Positions 42,646 through 51,830 of a stretch of 64,000 nucleotides of DNA are shown in pieces. The position numbers and the translations under genes are program-made. This DNA comes from Polynucleobacter wuianus (GTDB taxonomy: Bacteria > Pseudomonadota > Gammaproteobacteria > Burkholderiales > Burkholderiaceae). The notes under the pieces are model-generated. The model was given only the letters and a program-made list of their open reading frames with translations. It was not told where the DNA came from and did not search any database. The DNA lies in the NCBI RefSeq assembly GCF_001659725.1, contig NZ_CP015922.1, positions 930,001 to 994,000 on the forward strand, in the 5' to 3' direction. The stretch's first letter is position 1; each line of letters starts with the position of its first letter.

Positions 42646-42906
42646 TCAAGATTGCGATTCAGCGGCGGGATTTGGCGTAGACGGTTTTTTCTTCACCACA
42701 GGTTTTTTTCTAGGAACTTTCTTTGTAGGCGCCTTCTTGACGGTTTCTTTCTTAACTACCTTTTTCTTGGCCCCAATTTTTTTAGTAGCCTCTTTCTCTT
42801 CTAGCTTATCAAGGGCTTTGGCAAGCTTGTCGATTAACTTCTCGCGGTCGGACTCTAGCTTGTCGAGTTTTTTCATTAACTGCTTTACTAATTTCTTTTG
42901 ACTCAT
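42646..42906 (-). CDS. Histone H1-like lysine-rich protein
   Basis: 86 aa. Residues 1-42 form an amphipathic helix with heptad-like Leu spacing (LVKQLMKKLDKLESDREKLIDKLAKALDKLEEKE), then a basic, Pro/Lys/Val/Thr-rich tail (KKVVKKETVKKAPTKKVPRKKPVVKKK), as in bacterial H1-like/AlgP-type DNA-binding proteins. Its stop is two bases before the second ppk2 start, suggesting coupling. DNA or polyphosphate binding is inferred from charge. Confidence 0.7.
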   Translation of the reverse strand: MSQKKLVKQLMKKLDKLESDREKLIDKLAKALDKLEEKEATKKIGAKKKVVKKETVKKAPTKKVPRKKPVVKKKPSTPNPAAESQS

Positions 42907-43037
42907 GTCTTTTCCTGTGTCTTTTCTTTAAATATGTGAACAAGTTGATCCTACGATGTATCGCCGACGGATTCAAGCAATTGTGACAAAGCAAGGCTAT
43001 TTTCTTTATCTTGAAATTGATGCTAAATTGATTCGTC

Positions 43038-44219
43038 ATGTTTAAAACACTCTTTTCACTTCCAAGGACTGTTTGGTTGATCGGGCTTATTAGCTTCGTT
43101 AATGACTCCGCTAGTGAAATGCTGTATCCCTTGATGCCCTTGTACTTAGCCTCAGTCTTGATGGTTGGGCCTAAAGCACTTGGCATCATTGAAGGGGTAG
43201 CAGAAGCCACTTCAAGCCTCTTTAAGCTCGTATCGGGGGTGATAGTGGATAGAACCAAGAAAACTAAACCATGGATTGTCTTTGGCTACATGTTGGCCGG
43301 GCTAGGAAGACCCCTCATTGCTTTGGCTAATTCATGGTTACTTGTTTTAATGATTCGATTTACTGATAGATTGGGGAAGGGTCTTAGAAGTTCGCCACGC
43401 GATGCACTTCTTGCTGAAAGTGTCTCCGCCAATCAAAGAGGCATTACTTTTGGCCTACATCGCTCAATGGATAATGCTGGCGCAGTTGTAGGTCCCATTT
43501 TGGCAGCCCTCTTAATTTCACAAGATGTACCTATTCGTGAAATCTTCTTTTGGGCGATTATTCCGGGCGTGCTTACTGTTGCTCTTGCGCTTTGTTTGAA
43601 AGAGCCTAAGCGGGATGCCAGCAAAACTCCCTCTAAATTTACTTGGTCGATGAAGGGTCTCCCCCCTGAATTCAAACGCTATATCTTAGTTGTCGCTCTT
43701 TTCGCTTTGAGTAATTCATCTGACATGTTTTTATTGCTTAGGGCCAGGGAGCTTGGAGTTTCGCAAGAACATATTCCGCTACTTTGGGCGACGATCTCCT
43801 TAATTACAACTATTTTTGGAACACCGCTGTCAGCCCTTTCAGATCGATTTAGTCGTAGAAACTTTATTGCAATAGCCTGGGCTGCATATGCACTGATTTA
43901 CGCAGGAATGGGCTATACAAGCCTTACGGTTTCTTGGCTTTTTGGATTATTTGCACTCTATGGATTATTTAAAGCTGCAACTGAGGGGGTTGAGAAGGCA
44001 TTGGTTGCTGATTTAGCGCCAAGTGGATTAACTGGAACTGCTTTTGGATGGTTCAATTTGAGCTCAGGAATAATGTTGCTTCCTGCCTCATTGATATTTG
44101 GGTGGCTATACGAAATTAGTGGCCCAACGGCAGCGTTCCTTTTCTCTGGAGCTTGTGCCGCTGTTGCGGTCATTCTGCTAGTTTTTTGGGTATATAGGCC
44201 CCAAAAACAAAAAACCTAA
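43038..44219 (+). CDS. MFS transporter
   Basis: 393 aa, twelve hydrophobic helices. The motif SASEMLYPLMPLYLASVLMVGPKALGIIEGVAEATSSLFKLVSGVIVDRTKKTKPWIVFGYMLAGLGRPLIAL and RLGKGLRSSPRDALLAE follow a subgroup of the major facilitator superfamily. The substrate cannot be read from the sequence. The stop codon lies inside a terminator stem. Confidence 0.8.
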   Translation: MFKTLFSLPRTVWLIGLISFVNDSASEMLYPLMPLYLASVLMVGPKALGIIEGVAEATSSLFKLVSGVIVDRTKKTKPWIVFGYMLAGLGRPLIALANSWLLVLMIRFTDRLGKGLRSSPRDALLAESVSANQRGITFGLHRSMDNAGAVVGPILAALLISQDVPIREIFFWAIIPGVLTVALALCLKEPKRDASKTPSKFTWSMKGLPPEFKRYILVVALFALSNSSDMFLLLRARELGVSQEHIPLLWATISLITTIFGTPLSALSDRFSRRNFIAIAWAAYALIYAGMGYTSLTVSWLFGLFALYGLFKAATEGVEKALVADLAPSGLTGTAFGWFNLSSGIMLLPASLIFGWLYEISGPTAAFLFSGACAAVAVILLVFWVYRPQKQKT

Positions 44220-44245
44220 ATAAATCAAATATTTAGGTTTTATTA
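44213..44245. terminator. Bidirectional terminator between MFS gene and small gene
   Basis: Perfect 10-bp stem AACCTAAATA (44213-44222) / TATTTAGGTT (44230-44239), loop of 7, followed by TTATTATT and preceded by AAAACAAAAA. It sits between convergent genes. Confidence 0.8.
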
Positions 44246-44258
44246 TTAATGTAAAAGT

Positions 44259-44444
44259 TTATTCTGGATGGAAGTTGTTGCTTGCCATAAAGCTGATGGT
44301 GCGCTCAAAACCAAGAATGCGGATATAGCGCCAAGCAATATCGCGGTATTTGCTATCTAGGTAGCCAATAGCGACTTCAGGCGTCCTTTTGGACAAGTCG
44401 ATCTGTTGAATTGCACGGGCCCAACGTTTGAGTCTTGTTGACAT
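44259..44444 (-). CDS. Small hypothetical protein (61 aa) with perfect ribosome site
   Basis: MSTRLKRWARAIQQIDLSKRTPEVAIGYLDSKYRDIAWRYIRILGFERTISFMASNNFHPE: a basic, helical-looking small protein. A complete GGAGGTGA Shine-Dalgarno (minus strand 44457-44450) lies just before the ATG, so it is well translated. The earlier in-frame start at 44477 is rejected. I do not recognise the family. Confidence 0.6.
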   Translation of the reverse strand: MSTRLKRWARAIQQIDLSKRTPEVAIGYLDSKYRDIAWRYIRILGFERTISFMASNNFHPE

Positions 44445-44541
44445 ATTTGTCACCTCCATGGGCATACAACGCCTCACAAAGAGCTCGAGATGACAGGAAT
44501 AACTAAAATTTTTCTAAAAAGAGGAAAAAATATGAAATTTC

Positions 44542-45957
44542 CTAAATCGAGACCACTTTGTGGGGATTGAGGATATTTTGGGGGTCTAGAGCCCTTTTTA
44601 AGGTTTTCATGAGCTCATGGGCAACTTCACCCTTGTGCGCTCTTAAACCCTCCAATTTAAGCTGTCCAACGCCGTGTTCAGCAGAAATAGAACCTTGGCA
44701 ACGTTCAACCTGGGCATAAACCAGTTCATGAATAGGCTTTTCGTTTGTCAGGTTAAAAGCTTTATGGTCGACACCTATAGGAGGGGCAATGTTGTAGTGC
44801 AGGTTGCCATCACCTAAGTGGCCAAAATTGATGATTCGAACGCCGGGAAATTTAGCCCTTACTAAGGCATCAGTTTCCTCGATGAAGCTCTCTAGGGCTG
44901 AAAGAGGGATAGTGATGTCATGTTTGAGGTTGGCGCCTTCCTCAGCCTGCGCGAGGGTAATGTGCTCACGCATATGCCAAAAAGTATTCGCTTGAGCTAG
45001 ATTATTGGCAATCACCGCATCCGTAATCAAGCTCGCTTCAAATGCCTCCTCCAGAATTGTTTCTAGAAGTTGTCTCACGTGCGCTTCACTTTCATGATCG
45101 GATAATTCAATCAAGACGGTGTAGGGCGGATTACCTTTTAAGGGATTCGCCATCTGCGGGAAATGCTTTTCATTGAGATCCAAGGATTCTTGAGTCATCA
45201 TCTCAAAGCCTGTGAGCAATGAAGTGGCGCGCTTCTGAAATAAGTTTAGTAGCGTAATGGTTGAGACTACGCTGTCTGCAGCGACTAAGGTAGTCCATTG
45301 AGAAATCGGTAGTGGATATAGCTTCATGACGGCAGCCGTAATGATTCCTAGGGTGCCCTCAGAGCCAATAAAAAGGTCGCGTAAGTCGTACCCAGTATTG
45401 TCCTTACGTAGACCCTTTAAACCATTCCAAATCTCGCCTTTGGCTGTTACCACCTCCAGCCCAAGACAGAGATCGCGGGTATTGCCATAGCGCAATACAT
45501 TGGTTCCCCCAGCATTGGTAGCCAAGTTACCACCGATCATGCAGCTACCCTCAGCACCAAGACTTAATGGAAATAAGAAGTCTTGTGCAGCAGCTTTTTC
45601 TTGGATGGCTTGCAAAATGCAACCGGCTTCAACAGTGATGGTTTGGTTGGCAACATCAATTTCACGGATGGTATTCATCCGCTTGAGATTGAGAACAATC
45701 TGCTTCCCGCTGGAGTCAGGCGTGGCGCCACCACAAAATCCGGTATGGCCACCTTGAGGAACTACTGCAACTTGATTGATCGCACATAGTCTAATTATCT
45801 GGGCTACTTCTTGAGCTGTTCTTGGCAAGACAACCGCTAGTGCTTTACCGGTATAGCGCTTGCGCCAATCAGTAAGGTAAGGGTTCTTATCTTGATCCTC
45901 AGTCAGAATGTATTTCTGATCAAGAACTTGATGTAGTTGCTCTAGAAAAATTTGCAT
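44542..45957 (-). CDS. FAD-binding oxidoreductase, D-2-hydroxy acid/hydroxyglutarate dehydrogenase type
   Basis: 471 aa, vanillyl-alcohol-oxidase/PCMH family. FAD-binding domain with VVPQGGHTGFCGGATPD and NLATNAGGTNVLRYGNTRDLCLGLEVVTA, GSEGTLGII; C-terminal FAD-oxidase domain with FGHLGDGNLHYNI and SAEHGVGQLK. This is the arrangement of D-lactate/D-2-hydroxyglutarate dehydrogenases. Substrate inferred as a D-2-hydroxy acid. Confidence 0.85.
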   Translation of the reverse strand: MQIFLEQLHQVLDQKYILTEDQDKNPYLTDWRKRYTGKALAVVLPRTAQEVAQIIRLCAINQVAVVPQGGHTGFCGGATPDSSGKQIVLNLKRMNTIREIDVANQTITVEAGCILQAIQEKAAAQDFLFPLSLGAEGSCMIGGNLATNAGGTNVLRYGNTRDLCLGLEVVTAKGEIWNGLKGLRKDNTGYDLRDLFIGSEGTLGIITAAVMKLYPLPISQWTTLVAADSVVSTITLLNLFQKRATSLLTGFEMMTQESLDLNEKHFPQMANPLKGNPPYTVLIELSDHESEAHVRQLLETILEEAFEASLITDAVIANNLAQANTFWHMREHITLAQAEEGANLKHDITIPLSALESFIEETDALVRAKFPGVRIINFGHLGDGNLHYNIAPPIGVDHKAFNLTNEKPIHELVYAQVERCQGSISAEHGVGQLKLEGLRAHKGEVAHELMKTLKRALDPQNILNPHKVVSI

Positions 45958-45959
45958 TA

Positions 45960-46349
45960 CTAATCAGCTTGTAGCTTTTGCTTAGCCAAGGCTTTAGCTT
46001 CTTTTTTAATCGGCTTGAGATAAATCAATAAGCAAATAAAACCGATTGTTGCCAAAATCGTCTCCAGCAGCGCCATCCAAAAGTTAGCACCGGTTTCTAA
46101 AATGCGTACTAGGCCTTCGGTGATATAAAGCAATATCAGCATCGAAGCCCACTGCATGGTGTAGACCTTGCCTTTCCAGATGCCTGGAATAGCAAACAAC
46201 AAAGGCACGCCCTTCAGAATTAGCCATGAACCGCCAGGACGCAGTGGTGAGATAAACCATTCCCAAGCAATACAGAGTATAAAAAGATCAATAAAAGCCG
46301 CTGTTACCAGCAGTTGATAAGGATTTTTTTCTAGAATCTTTTGGTACAT
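45960..46349 (-). CDS. DUF2069 membrane protein
   Basis: 129 aa with four TM helices. The patterns PLRPGGSWLILKGVPLLFAIPGIWKGKVYTMQWASMLILLYITEGL match DUF2069, which usually sits beside wrbA, as here. Function unknown. It lies two bases from the FAD oxidoreductase start and five bases from wrbA, forming a likely operon on the minus strand. Confidence 0.88.
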   Translation of the reverse strand: MYQKILEKNPYQLLVTAAFIDLFILCIAWEWFISPLRPGGSWLILKGVPLLFAIPGIWKGKVYTMQWASMLILLYITEGLVRILETGANFWMALLETILATIGFICLLIYLKPIKKEAKALAKQKLQAD

Positions 46350-46354
46350 ATTGT

Positions 46355-46957
46355 TTACGCTTTCATCAGCTTGAGAGCGGTTTCTGCCAAGCGTTTACCT
46401 TGGGCCTTTGCTAAGCGTTGCTCTTCTGCGCTAATGGAGGCTCGCCCATCGGCATGAGCAAGATGGGTGACACCATAAGGGCTACCACCAGTAGCAGATG
46501 ACATTAAATCAGGCTCGCTATAAGGCAAACCAATAATCATCATGCCGTGATGAAGTAATGGAATCATCATGGTAAGCAGGGTACTTTCTTGACCGCCATG
46601 CATGCTGCCCGTACTGGTAAATACGCATGCAGGTTTGCCGATCAAGGCGCCACTTAACCATTGAGATGAACTGCCGTCCCAAAAATATTTCATTGGAGCG
46701 GCCATATTGCCAAACCGAGTGGGGGAGCCTAATGCCAAGCCGATGCATTCCTGTAGATCAGAATACTCAACATACGGGGCGCCTTCAGCAGGAACCGCTG
46801 GTTCGCTAGATTCACAGACCGTAGATACTGCAGGAACAGTTCTGAGACGGGCATTGACTCCTGAAACACTCTCAATCCCCTCGGCAATCAGGCGAGCCAA
46901 ATCCCTGGTTGCACCATAACGGGAGTAGTACAAAACTAAAATATCGTGTTGGCTCAT
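46355..46957 (-). CDS. wrbA: NAD(P)H:quinone oxidoreductase WrbA
   Basis: Flavodoxin-fold quinone reductase of 200 aa: ILVLYYSRYGATRDLARLIAEGIE (FMN loop), GSPTRFGNMAAPMKYFWDGSS, and VFTSTGSMHGGQESTLLTMMIPLLHHGMMIIGLPYSE are WrbA motifs. Protects against quinone redox cycling. Divergent from yihY, 22 bases away. Confidence 0.93.
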   Translation of the reverse strand: MSQHDILVLYYSRYGATRDLARLIAEGIESVSGVNARLRTVPAVSTVCESSEPAVPAEGAPYVEYSDLQECIGLALGSPTRFGNMAAPMKYFWDGSSSQWLSGALIGKPACVFTSTGSMHGGQESTLLTMMIPLLHHGMMIIGLPYSEPDLMSSATGGSPYGVTHLAHADGRASISAEEQRLAKAQGKRLAETALKLMKA

Positions 46958-46979
46958 ATTCTTCTCTTATGATAAGGCG

Positions 46980-47828
46980 ATGCGCTTATTTCGTAACCCC
47001 CAATTATGGCTCTCTCTGGCTAAAGAGATCTGGGAGGGCAATCGTGACCAAAAACTGAACCAAATAGCAGCCAGCTTGGCGTACACGACGATTTTGTCGC
47101 TAGTTCCGATGGTCACCATTGCAACTATCTTAATAGGTTACCTACCCAGAGTCATTCAGGTGAAGAACGCCTTCAAAACATGGCTTTTAGAGACCTATAT
47201 GCCTGGGGGCATCAACCAGCAAGTTTTTATTTATTTAGATCAATTTTCTGCTCAAGCCAGAGGATTAACCCTTTTAGGTTTGGCTGGTTTGTTTGTTACT
47301 GCCGTCATGACCTTGGCTGTGATTGAGGGTGCTTTCAATCAAATTTTTAAAGTGCAAGAAAGAAGGCCTCTACATAAAAAGATTGCAATCTATGGTTCGG
47401 CAACGATCTTGGGGCCAATTCTGCTGGGTATAGGAATTTATCTTAGTGGCGTACTGTTCAGCGCTTCAGAAGGATGGACCGAAGCCATTTCCTTTGGATT
47501 TAGTGTGATTGCAACAGTTGCGCCAATCTTGCTGGCTATTGTTGTCTATACCGTCGTTTACAAAATCCTGCCGTATTCACAAATTCTATGGAAGGATGCT
47601 TTTTTTGGTGCGTTCTTTGCAGCCATGAGTTTCGAGCTGATGAAGTTTGGCTACGCGATCTTTCTAACCCACACCGCCTTCTACAAGACCGTTTACGGTG
47701 CCTTTGCTATTTTCCCCTTAGCCCTTTTATGGATCTACCTTACGTGGTGGATTACCTTGGCAGGAGCAGTCCTTGTGGCCAACCTTCCCAGCATTAGAAG
47801 TGGCGTCATTAGGGTTATTCGTTACTAA
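46980..47828 (+). CDS. yihY: YihY family inner-membrane protein
   Basis: 282 aa with six hydrophobic helices. The opening NQIAASLAYTTILSLVPMVTIATIL and TLLGLAGLFVTAVMTLAVIEGAFNQIF match the YihY/UPF0761 family (once mis-called RNase BN). Unknown role. A short inverted repeat (47841-47859) follows. Confidence 0.9.
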   Translation: MRLFRNPQLWLSLAKEIWEGNRDQKLNQIAASLAYTTILSLVPMVTIATILIGYLPRVIQVKNAFKTWLLETYMPGGINQQVFIYLDQFSAQARGLTLLGLAGLFVTAVMTLAVIEGAFNQIFKVQERRPLHKKIAIYGSATILGPILLGIGIYLSGVLFSASEGWTEAISFGFSVIATVAPILLAIVVYTVVYKILPYSQILWKDAFFGAFFAAMSFELMKFGYAIFLTHTAFYKTVYGAFAIFPLALLWIYLTWWITLAGAVLVANLPSIRSGVIRVIRY

Positions 47829-47840
47829 AACCTGCCTCTA

Positions 47841-47859
47841 AACCCTTGATTCAAGGGTT
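47841..47859 (+). terminator. Possible terminator stem after yihY
   Basis: Near-perfect stem AACCCTT-GATTC-AAGGGTT without a T-run after it. Could be a Rho-assisted or weak terminator. Confidence 0.3.
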
Positions 47860-47905
47860 GCTTGGGTCTATATTGAAGCTATAAATTCATTGCTTTGGAG
47901 ACCAA

Positions 47906-48361
47906 ATGAAAGTTCGTGACATTTTGCGCGTGAAGGGCAGCACATTATTTACGGTTGCCCCTGAGACTGCATTGCAGACTGCCGTATTAGTGATGAGCGA
48001 ACATGACATTGGTTCTCTGGTGGTAATGGAATACGACAAGCTCGTTGGCATTCTCACTTTCCGCGAGGTGATTTCCGCATTAGCTAAGCACCATGGAAAA
48101 TTGGATGGCTTGCAAGTTCGCTCTGTGATGAACCAAAAACCACTTACATGCAATATGGAAACTGAAATTGATGAAGTGCGTCGCATGATGCTCGTCGACC
48201 ACGCTCGCTATCTCCCAGTTGTTGATCAAAAGATGTTGATGGGCGTGATCTCTTTTTACGACGTTGCTAAATCCGTTGTTGAAGCACAAGATTTTGAGAA
48301 CACCATGCTCAAGGCCTACATTCGAGATTGGCCTGAAGATGCAGAAAAGACTGCAAATTAA
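47906..48361 (+). CDS. CBS-domain pair protein
   Basis: 151 aa: two CBS motifs, the first in VRDILRVKGSTLFTVAPETALQTAVLVMSEHDIGSLVVMEYDKLVGILTFREVI, the second in VRSVMNQKPLTCNMETEIDEVRRMMLVDHARYLPVVDQKMLMGVISFYDVAK. Such stand-alone CBS modules bind adenine nucleotides and may act as energy sensors. Partner unknown. 44 bases before aroC. Confidence 0.85.
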   Translation: MKVRDILRVKGSTLFTVAPETALQTAVLVMSEHDIGSLVVMEYDKLVGILTFREVISALAKHHGKLDGLQVRSVMNQKPLTCNMETEIDEVRRMMLVDHARYLPVVDQKMLMGVISFYDVAKSVVEAQDFENTMLKAYIRDWPEDAEKTAN

Positions 48362-48404
48362 GCGTTTCTAGCCCAATATTCCTGACAAATGACATAATGT
48401 CGAT

Positions 48405-49520
48405 ATGTCAGGAAATACTTTAGGCCTTCTTTTTACTGTTACCACTTTTGGTGAATCTCATGGTCCGGCAATCGGAGCTGTGGTCGATGGCTGCCCTCCA
48501 GGCATGCTCCTCAGTGAAGCTGACCTACAAACTGACCTGGATCGTCGTAAACCAGGTACCTCTCGTCACGTTACCCAACGCAAAGAAGAAGACAAAGTTG
48601 AGATTTTGTCCGGCGTTTTTGAGGGCAAGACTACTGGTGCGCCAATTGGTCTGTTAATTCGCAATACTGATCAACGTAGCCAAGACTACGGTGATATTCT
48701 CCAAACTTTCCGCCCTGGTCATGCGGATTACGCTTATCACCATAAATATGGTTTGCGTGATCCTCGTGGTGGTGGTCGTTCTTCTGCACGCCTAACCGCA
48801 CCGGTTGTGGCTGCAGCAGCTATCGCCAAAAAATGGCTCAATCAACAATATGGCACTGAGTTTTATGGCTATATGAGCCAGCTTGGTGAAATTGAGATTC
48901 CATTTGTGGATGCATCTCAGATTGAACAAAATCCATTCTTTGCGGCGAATGCGCAAATCATTCCGCAATTAGAAAGTTATATGGATGAACTGCGTAAAGC
49001 AGGGGATTCTTGTGGCGCTAAGATTGAAGTTCGCGCACGTAATGTTCCGATTGGTCTTGGCGAGCCGCTATTTGACAAGTTAGATGCAGATATTGCGCAT
49101 GCCATGATGGGTATTAACGCGGTTAAAGGTGTTGAGATTGGCGCTGGCTTTAAATCCGTTGCTCAACGTGGCAGTGAGCATGGTGATGAGCTTTTTTCGG
49201 ATGGCTTTGCAACAAATAATGCTGGTGGCACTCTGGGTGGCATTAGTACTGGTCAAGATCTTCGTGTTTCCATTGCAATCAAGCCTACGTCCAGCATCAT
49301 GAGTCCGAAGCAATCAATTGATCTTGATGGCAAGCCGATTACCGTACAAACCAAGGGTCGCCACGATCCTTGTGTTGGTATTCGTGCAACTCCAATTGCA
49401 GAGGCAATGTTGGCTTTGGTGTTGATGGATCATGCACTGCGCCACCGAGCACAATGTGCCGATGTGAAAGTGGACGTTGCGCCAATTCCAGCAGCTCGTC
49501 CAGGTTCAAAACGCGACTAA
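48405..49520 (+). CDS. aroC: Chorismate synthase
   Basis: Last step of the shikimate pathway, EPSP to chorismate, needing reduced FMN. The family blocks are GESHGPAIGAVVDGCPPGM, RRKPGTSRHVTQRKEEDKVEILSGVFEGKTTGAPIGLLI, RPGHADYAYHHKYGLRDPRGGGRSSARLT and RHDPCVGIRATPIAEAM. Length 371 aa is typical. Confidence 0.97.
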   Translation: MSGNTLGLLFTVTTFGESHGPAIGAVVDGCPPGMLLSEADLQTDLDRRKPGTSRHVTQRKEEDKVEILSGVFEGKTTGAPIGLLIRNTDQRSQDYGDILQTFRPGHADYAYHHKYGLRDPRGGGRSSARLTAPVVAAAAIAKKWLNQQYGTEFYGYMSQLGEIEIPFVDASQIEQNPFFAANAQIIPQLESYMDELRKAGDSCGAKIEVRARNVPIGLGEPLFDKLDADIAHAMMGINAVKGVEIGAGFKSVAQRGSEHGDELFSDGFATNNAGGTLGGISTGQDLRVSIAIKPTSSIMSPKQSIDLDGKPITVQTKGRHDPCVGIRATPIAEAMLALVLMDHALRHRAQCADVKVDVAPIPAARPGSKRD

Positions 49521-49533
49521 TTAGAAGATCTAG

Positions 49534-50697
49534 ATGACGCCTGTGCTTCGCTGGGCCTTCGGGTCCTTTTTCTTTTTATATTTTGCATATGTTGGCTTAG
49601 TTTCTCCATACGCAAGTCTGTTCTTTTTAGAACGCGGCTTTAATGTCATTGAGATTGCAGTACTCATGTCCATGCTGCAAATTACCCGCATTGTCGGACC
49701 CTTTAGCTGGGGTTGGTTATCAGACTATTTATCTAACCGCATTGGCATCATCAGGGTGTGCGCTTGCCTAGCTGCATTAGTATTTTTATGCATCTTCTTC
49801 TTGCATAGCTACATCAGCTTTTTCATTTGGATGTTTGTATTGCACACCATCCTGAGTAGTCAAATGCCTCTAGGCGAGACTGCAACTATCCATGCCTTAT
49901 ACAAGGATAATTCTTTTGATAAACGCTACGGTCGCTTAAGGCTATGGGGTTCTATAGGCTTTATTACGATGGTGCTAGTTGCTGGTGAACTATTTCAGCG
50001 CAAAGGAATTGAGCTTTATCCCTATGTAGGCGTGGTTGTTTTATCAGCATTGGCCCTGATTACTTTTTGCTTGCATGAGCCAAGGATGGAACGACGCAAA
50101 ATGGTTAAGGGCGAATTACTTGTTGTCCTATTCAATCCAGATGTGCGTTGGTTTTTAGTATCTGGCTTTTTCATGATCTTTGCGCATGCCTCCTTATATG
50201 TGTTCTATTCACTCTATTTGGCTGACCTGGGCTATAACAAGTTTCAGATCGGACTCTTTTGGGCTCTAGGAGTAGCTGCGGAAGTTCTGTTCTTTTACTT
50301 CCAAAATAAAGTGCTAAGCCGATTAGATGCCGAAGTAGTGCTACAAGGCGCCTTTGGCATCGGCGTGATTCGGTTTATTTTGATTGCATTCTTACCGATT
50401 ACATCTGTATTGATTGTGGCGCAACTCATGCACGCCGCAACGTTTGCCGCGCATCACAGTGCAGCCACTAAATTATTGCAACGTTGGTTTACTGGGCCCC
50501 TGCAGGCGAGGGGGCAAGCCATCATGGCCACAGTGTCTTATGGCTTAGGCGGAACTATTGGTGGTTTATGTGCTGGTTGGATCTGGGATCTATCGCAACC
50601 AAGAGATGTTTTTGTGATGTCCGCATTTGCTTGCGGACTGGCAGGTATGGCGATTCAAAAGATGAGGCCTCGCCGCTACCCAGCCAGAAAAGATTAA
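49534..50697 (+). CDS. MFS transporter, HcaT/LacY-like group
   Basis: 387 aa with twelve helices. The beginning VLRWAFGSFFFLYFAYVGLVSPYASLFFLERGFNVIEIAVLMSM and RYGRLRLWGSIGFI resemble the MFS_1-like group containing HcaT. Substrate unknown. Starts 14 bases after aroC. Confidence 0.85.
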   Translation: MTPVLRWAFGSFFFLYFAYVGLVSPYASLFFLERGFNVIEIAVLMSMLQITRIVGPFSWGWLSDYLSNRIGIIRVCACLAALVFLCIFFLHSYISFFIWMFVLHTILSSQMPLGETATIHALYKDNSFDKRYGRLRLWGSIGFITMVLVAGELFQRKGIELYPYVGVVVLSALALITFCLHEPRMERRKMVKGELLVVLFNPDVRWFLVSGFFMIFAHASLYVFYSLYLADLGYNKFQIGLFWALGVAAEVLFFYFQNKVLSRLDAEVVLQGAFGIGVIRFILIAFLPITSVLIVAQLMHAATFAAHHSAATKLLQRWFTGPLQARGQAIMATVSYGLGGTIGGLCAGWIWDLSQPRDVFVMSAFACGLAGMAIQKMRPRRYPARKD

Positions 50698-50707
50698 TTC
50701 ACTACGA

Positions 50708-51499
50708 TTACTGAATTTTTGCTTTAGCGCGCAACTTTTGCATCATCTCTGAAAACTTTGCCTTTTGCCAATTTTGATCAGAAGCAATCATTTGTTTTAG
50801 TTGGGCTTTAAGCTCTTCAAAGCTAGGCGCTTTCATATCACGAGAATCTATCATCTTGATAACATGCCAACCAAACTGAGACTTCACCGGTTTATCAGTG
50901 ACTTGACCTGGCTTGAGTTGCACCATCGCCTTAGAAAACTCAGGCACCAACGACTTTTCAGTGACCCAGCCCAAGTCACCACCGCTTGGGGCAGAGCCGG
51001 GATCTTTGGATTTGGCTTTAGCAATCTCTTCAAAATTACCACCAGCCTTCAATTGAGCAATGATAGCTTTAGCATCAGCCTCCTTCTCAACCAGAATATG
51101 CTCAACATGGTATTCCTTGCCGGTGTATTGGGCTTTAACAGACTCATAGGCTGCTTTTAGCTCGGCTTCAGTAACGCCTTCTTTTTCAACATAATCTTCA
51201 AAAACAGCGGCGACCAAAATGCCCACACGGGATTGCTCTAACTGTTCACGTACAGATTCTTTTTGAATCACGCCACGCTTATCGGCTTCTTGAAGGATCA
51301 GTTCTTTAGTAACAAGCATCTCGCGAGCTTGATCCCGCACTTGAGGGTTATCAGGCTGACCTGATTTTTGAACGAGCTTATCCAGTTGTGTTTTAGGAAT
51401 GGCTTTGCCATTCACAATCACTGCGTTTTGTGCAAAGCATGGCGCTGAAATGAGAGTAGCAGCAACGCTCACGGAAATAAGAAGACGGGTTTTTAACAT
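50708..51499 (-). CDS. Periplasmic parvulin peptidyl-prolyl isomerase
   Basis: 263 aa. Signal peptide (ISVSVAATLISAPCFAQ), SurA-like N-terminal helical part, then the PpiC domain with EYHVEHILVEKEADAKAIIAQLKAG, FEEIAKAKSKDPGSAPSGGDLGWV and GWHVIKMID. Acts on folding of outer-membrane or secreted proteins. Followed upstream on the same strand by bolA and yciB. Confidence 0.93.
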   Translation of the reverse strand: MLKTRLLISVSVAATLISAPCFAQNAVIVNGKAIPKTQLDKLVQKSGQPDNPQVRDQAREMLVTKELILQEADKRGVIQKESVREQLEQSRVGILVAAVFEDYVEKEGVTEAELKAAYESVKAQYTGKEYHVEHILVEKEADAKAIIAQLKAGGNFEEIAKAKSKDPGSAPSGGDLGWVTEKSLVPEFSKAMVQLKPGQVTDKPVKSQFGWHVIKMIDSRDMKAPSFEELKAQLKQMIASDQNWQKAKFSEMMQKLRAKAKIQ

Positions 51500-51545
51500 G
51501 ATGACAATCGATTAAAAGTAATGAACATCTAGAGTGTAAAGCAGG

Positions 51546-51830
51546 CTATAAGCCGGCCTCCTCGGGGGTTAGGGCGGAAATCGTTAAAGCATGAATTTCT
51601 TTAGGAATATGGCGGTTTAGAGCAGCATAAATTGCTCGATGACGGGCTACAGAGTTCATCCCCTCAAACTCCGGGGCAACAATGCTCAACTTAAAGTGGC
51701 CGCCACCACTTGCTGCGCCCGCATGACCGGCGTGAAGGTGGCTTTCATCCTCAATCAAGAGTTTTTTGATGGCAAAGGCCTTGGCCAAGTCTTCTTGAAA
51801 TAGCGCAATACGCTCTTGATTGATGCTCAT
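51546..51830 (-). CDS. BolA family protein
   Basis: 94 aa with the BolA fold signature: the His-rich loop ESHLHAGHAGAASGGGHFKLSIVAPEFEGMNSVARHRAIYAAL. Acts with monothiol glutaredoxins in Fe-S trafficking or as a morphogene regulator. Overlaps the yciB stop by four bases. Confidence 0.92.
   Translation of the reverse strand: MSINQERIALFQEDLAKAFAIKKLLIEDESHLHAGHAGAASGGGHFKLSIVAPEFEGMNSVARHRAIYAALNRHIPKEIHALTISALTPEEAGL

Noticed and set aside
42907..43037. TTGTCAC...GCTTGAA as a Pho box before the H1-like/ppk2 genes
   Set aside because: Only about 10 of 18 positions match; too weak beside the 14-16 matches of the pstS, plcP and ppk2 boxes.
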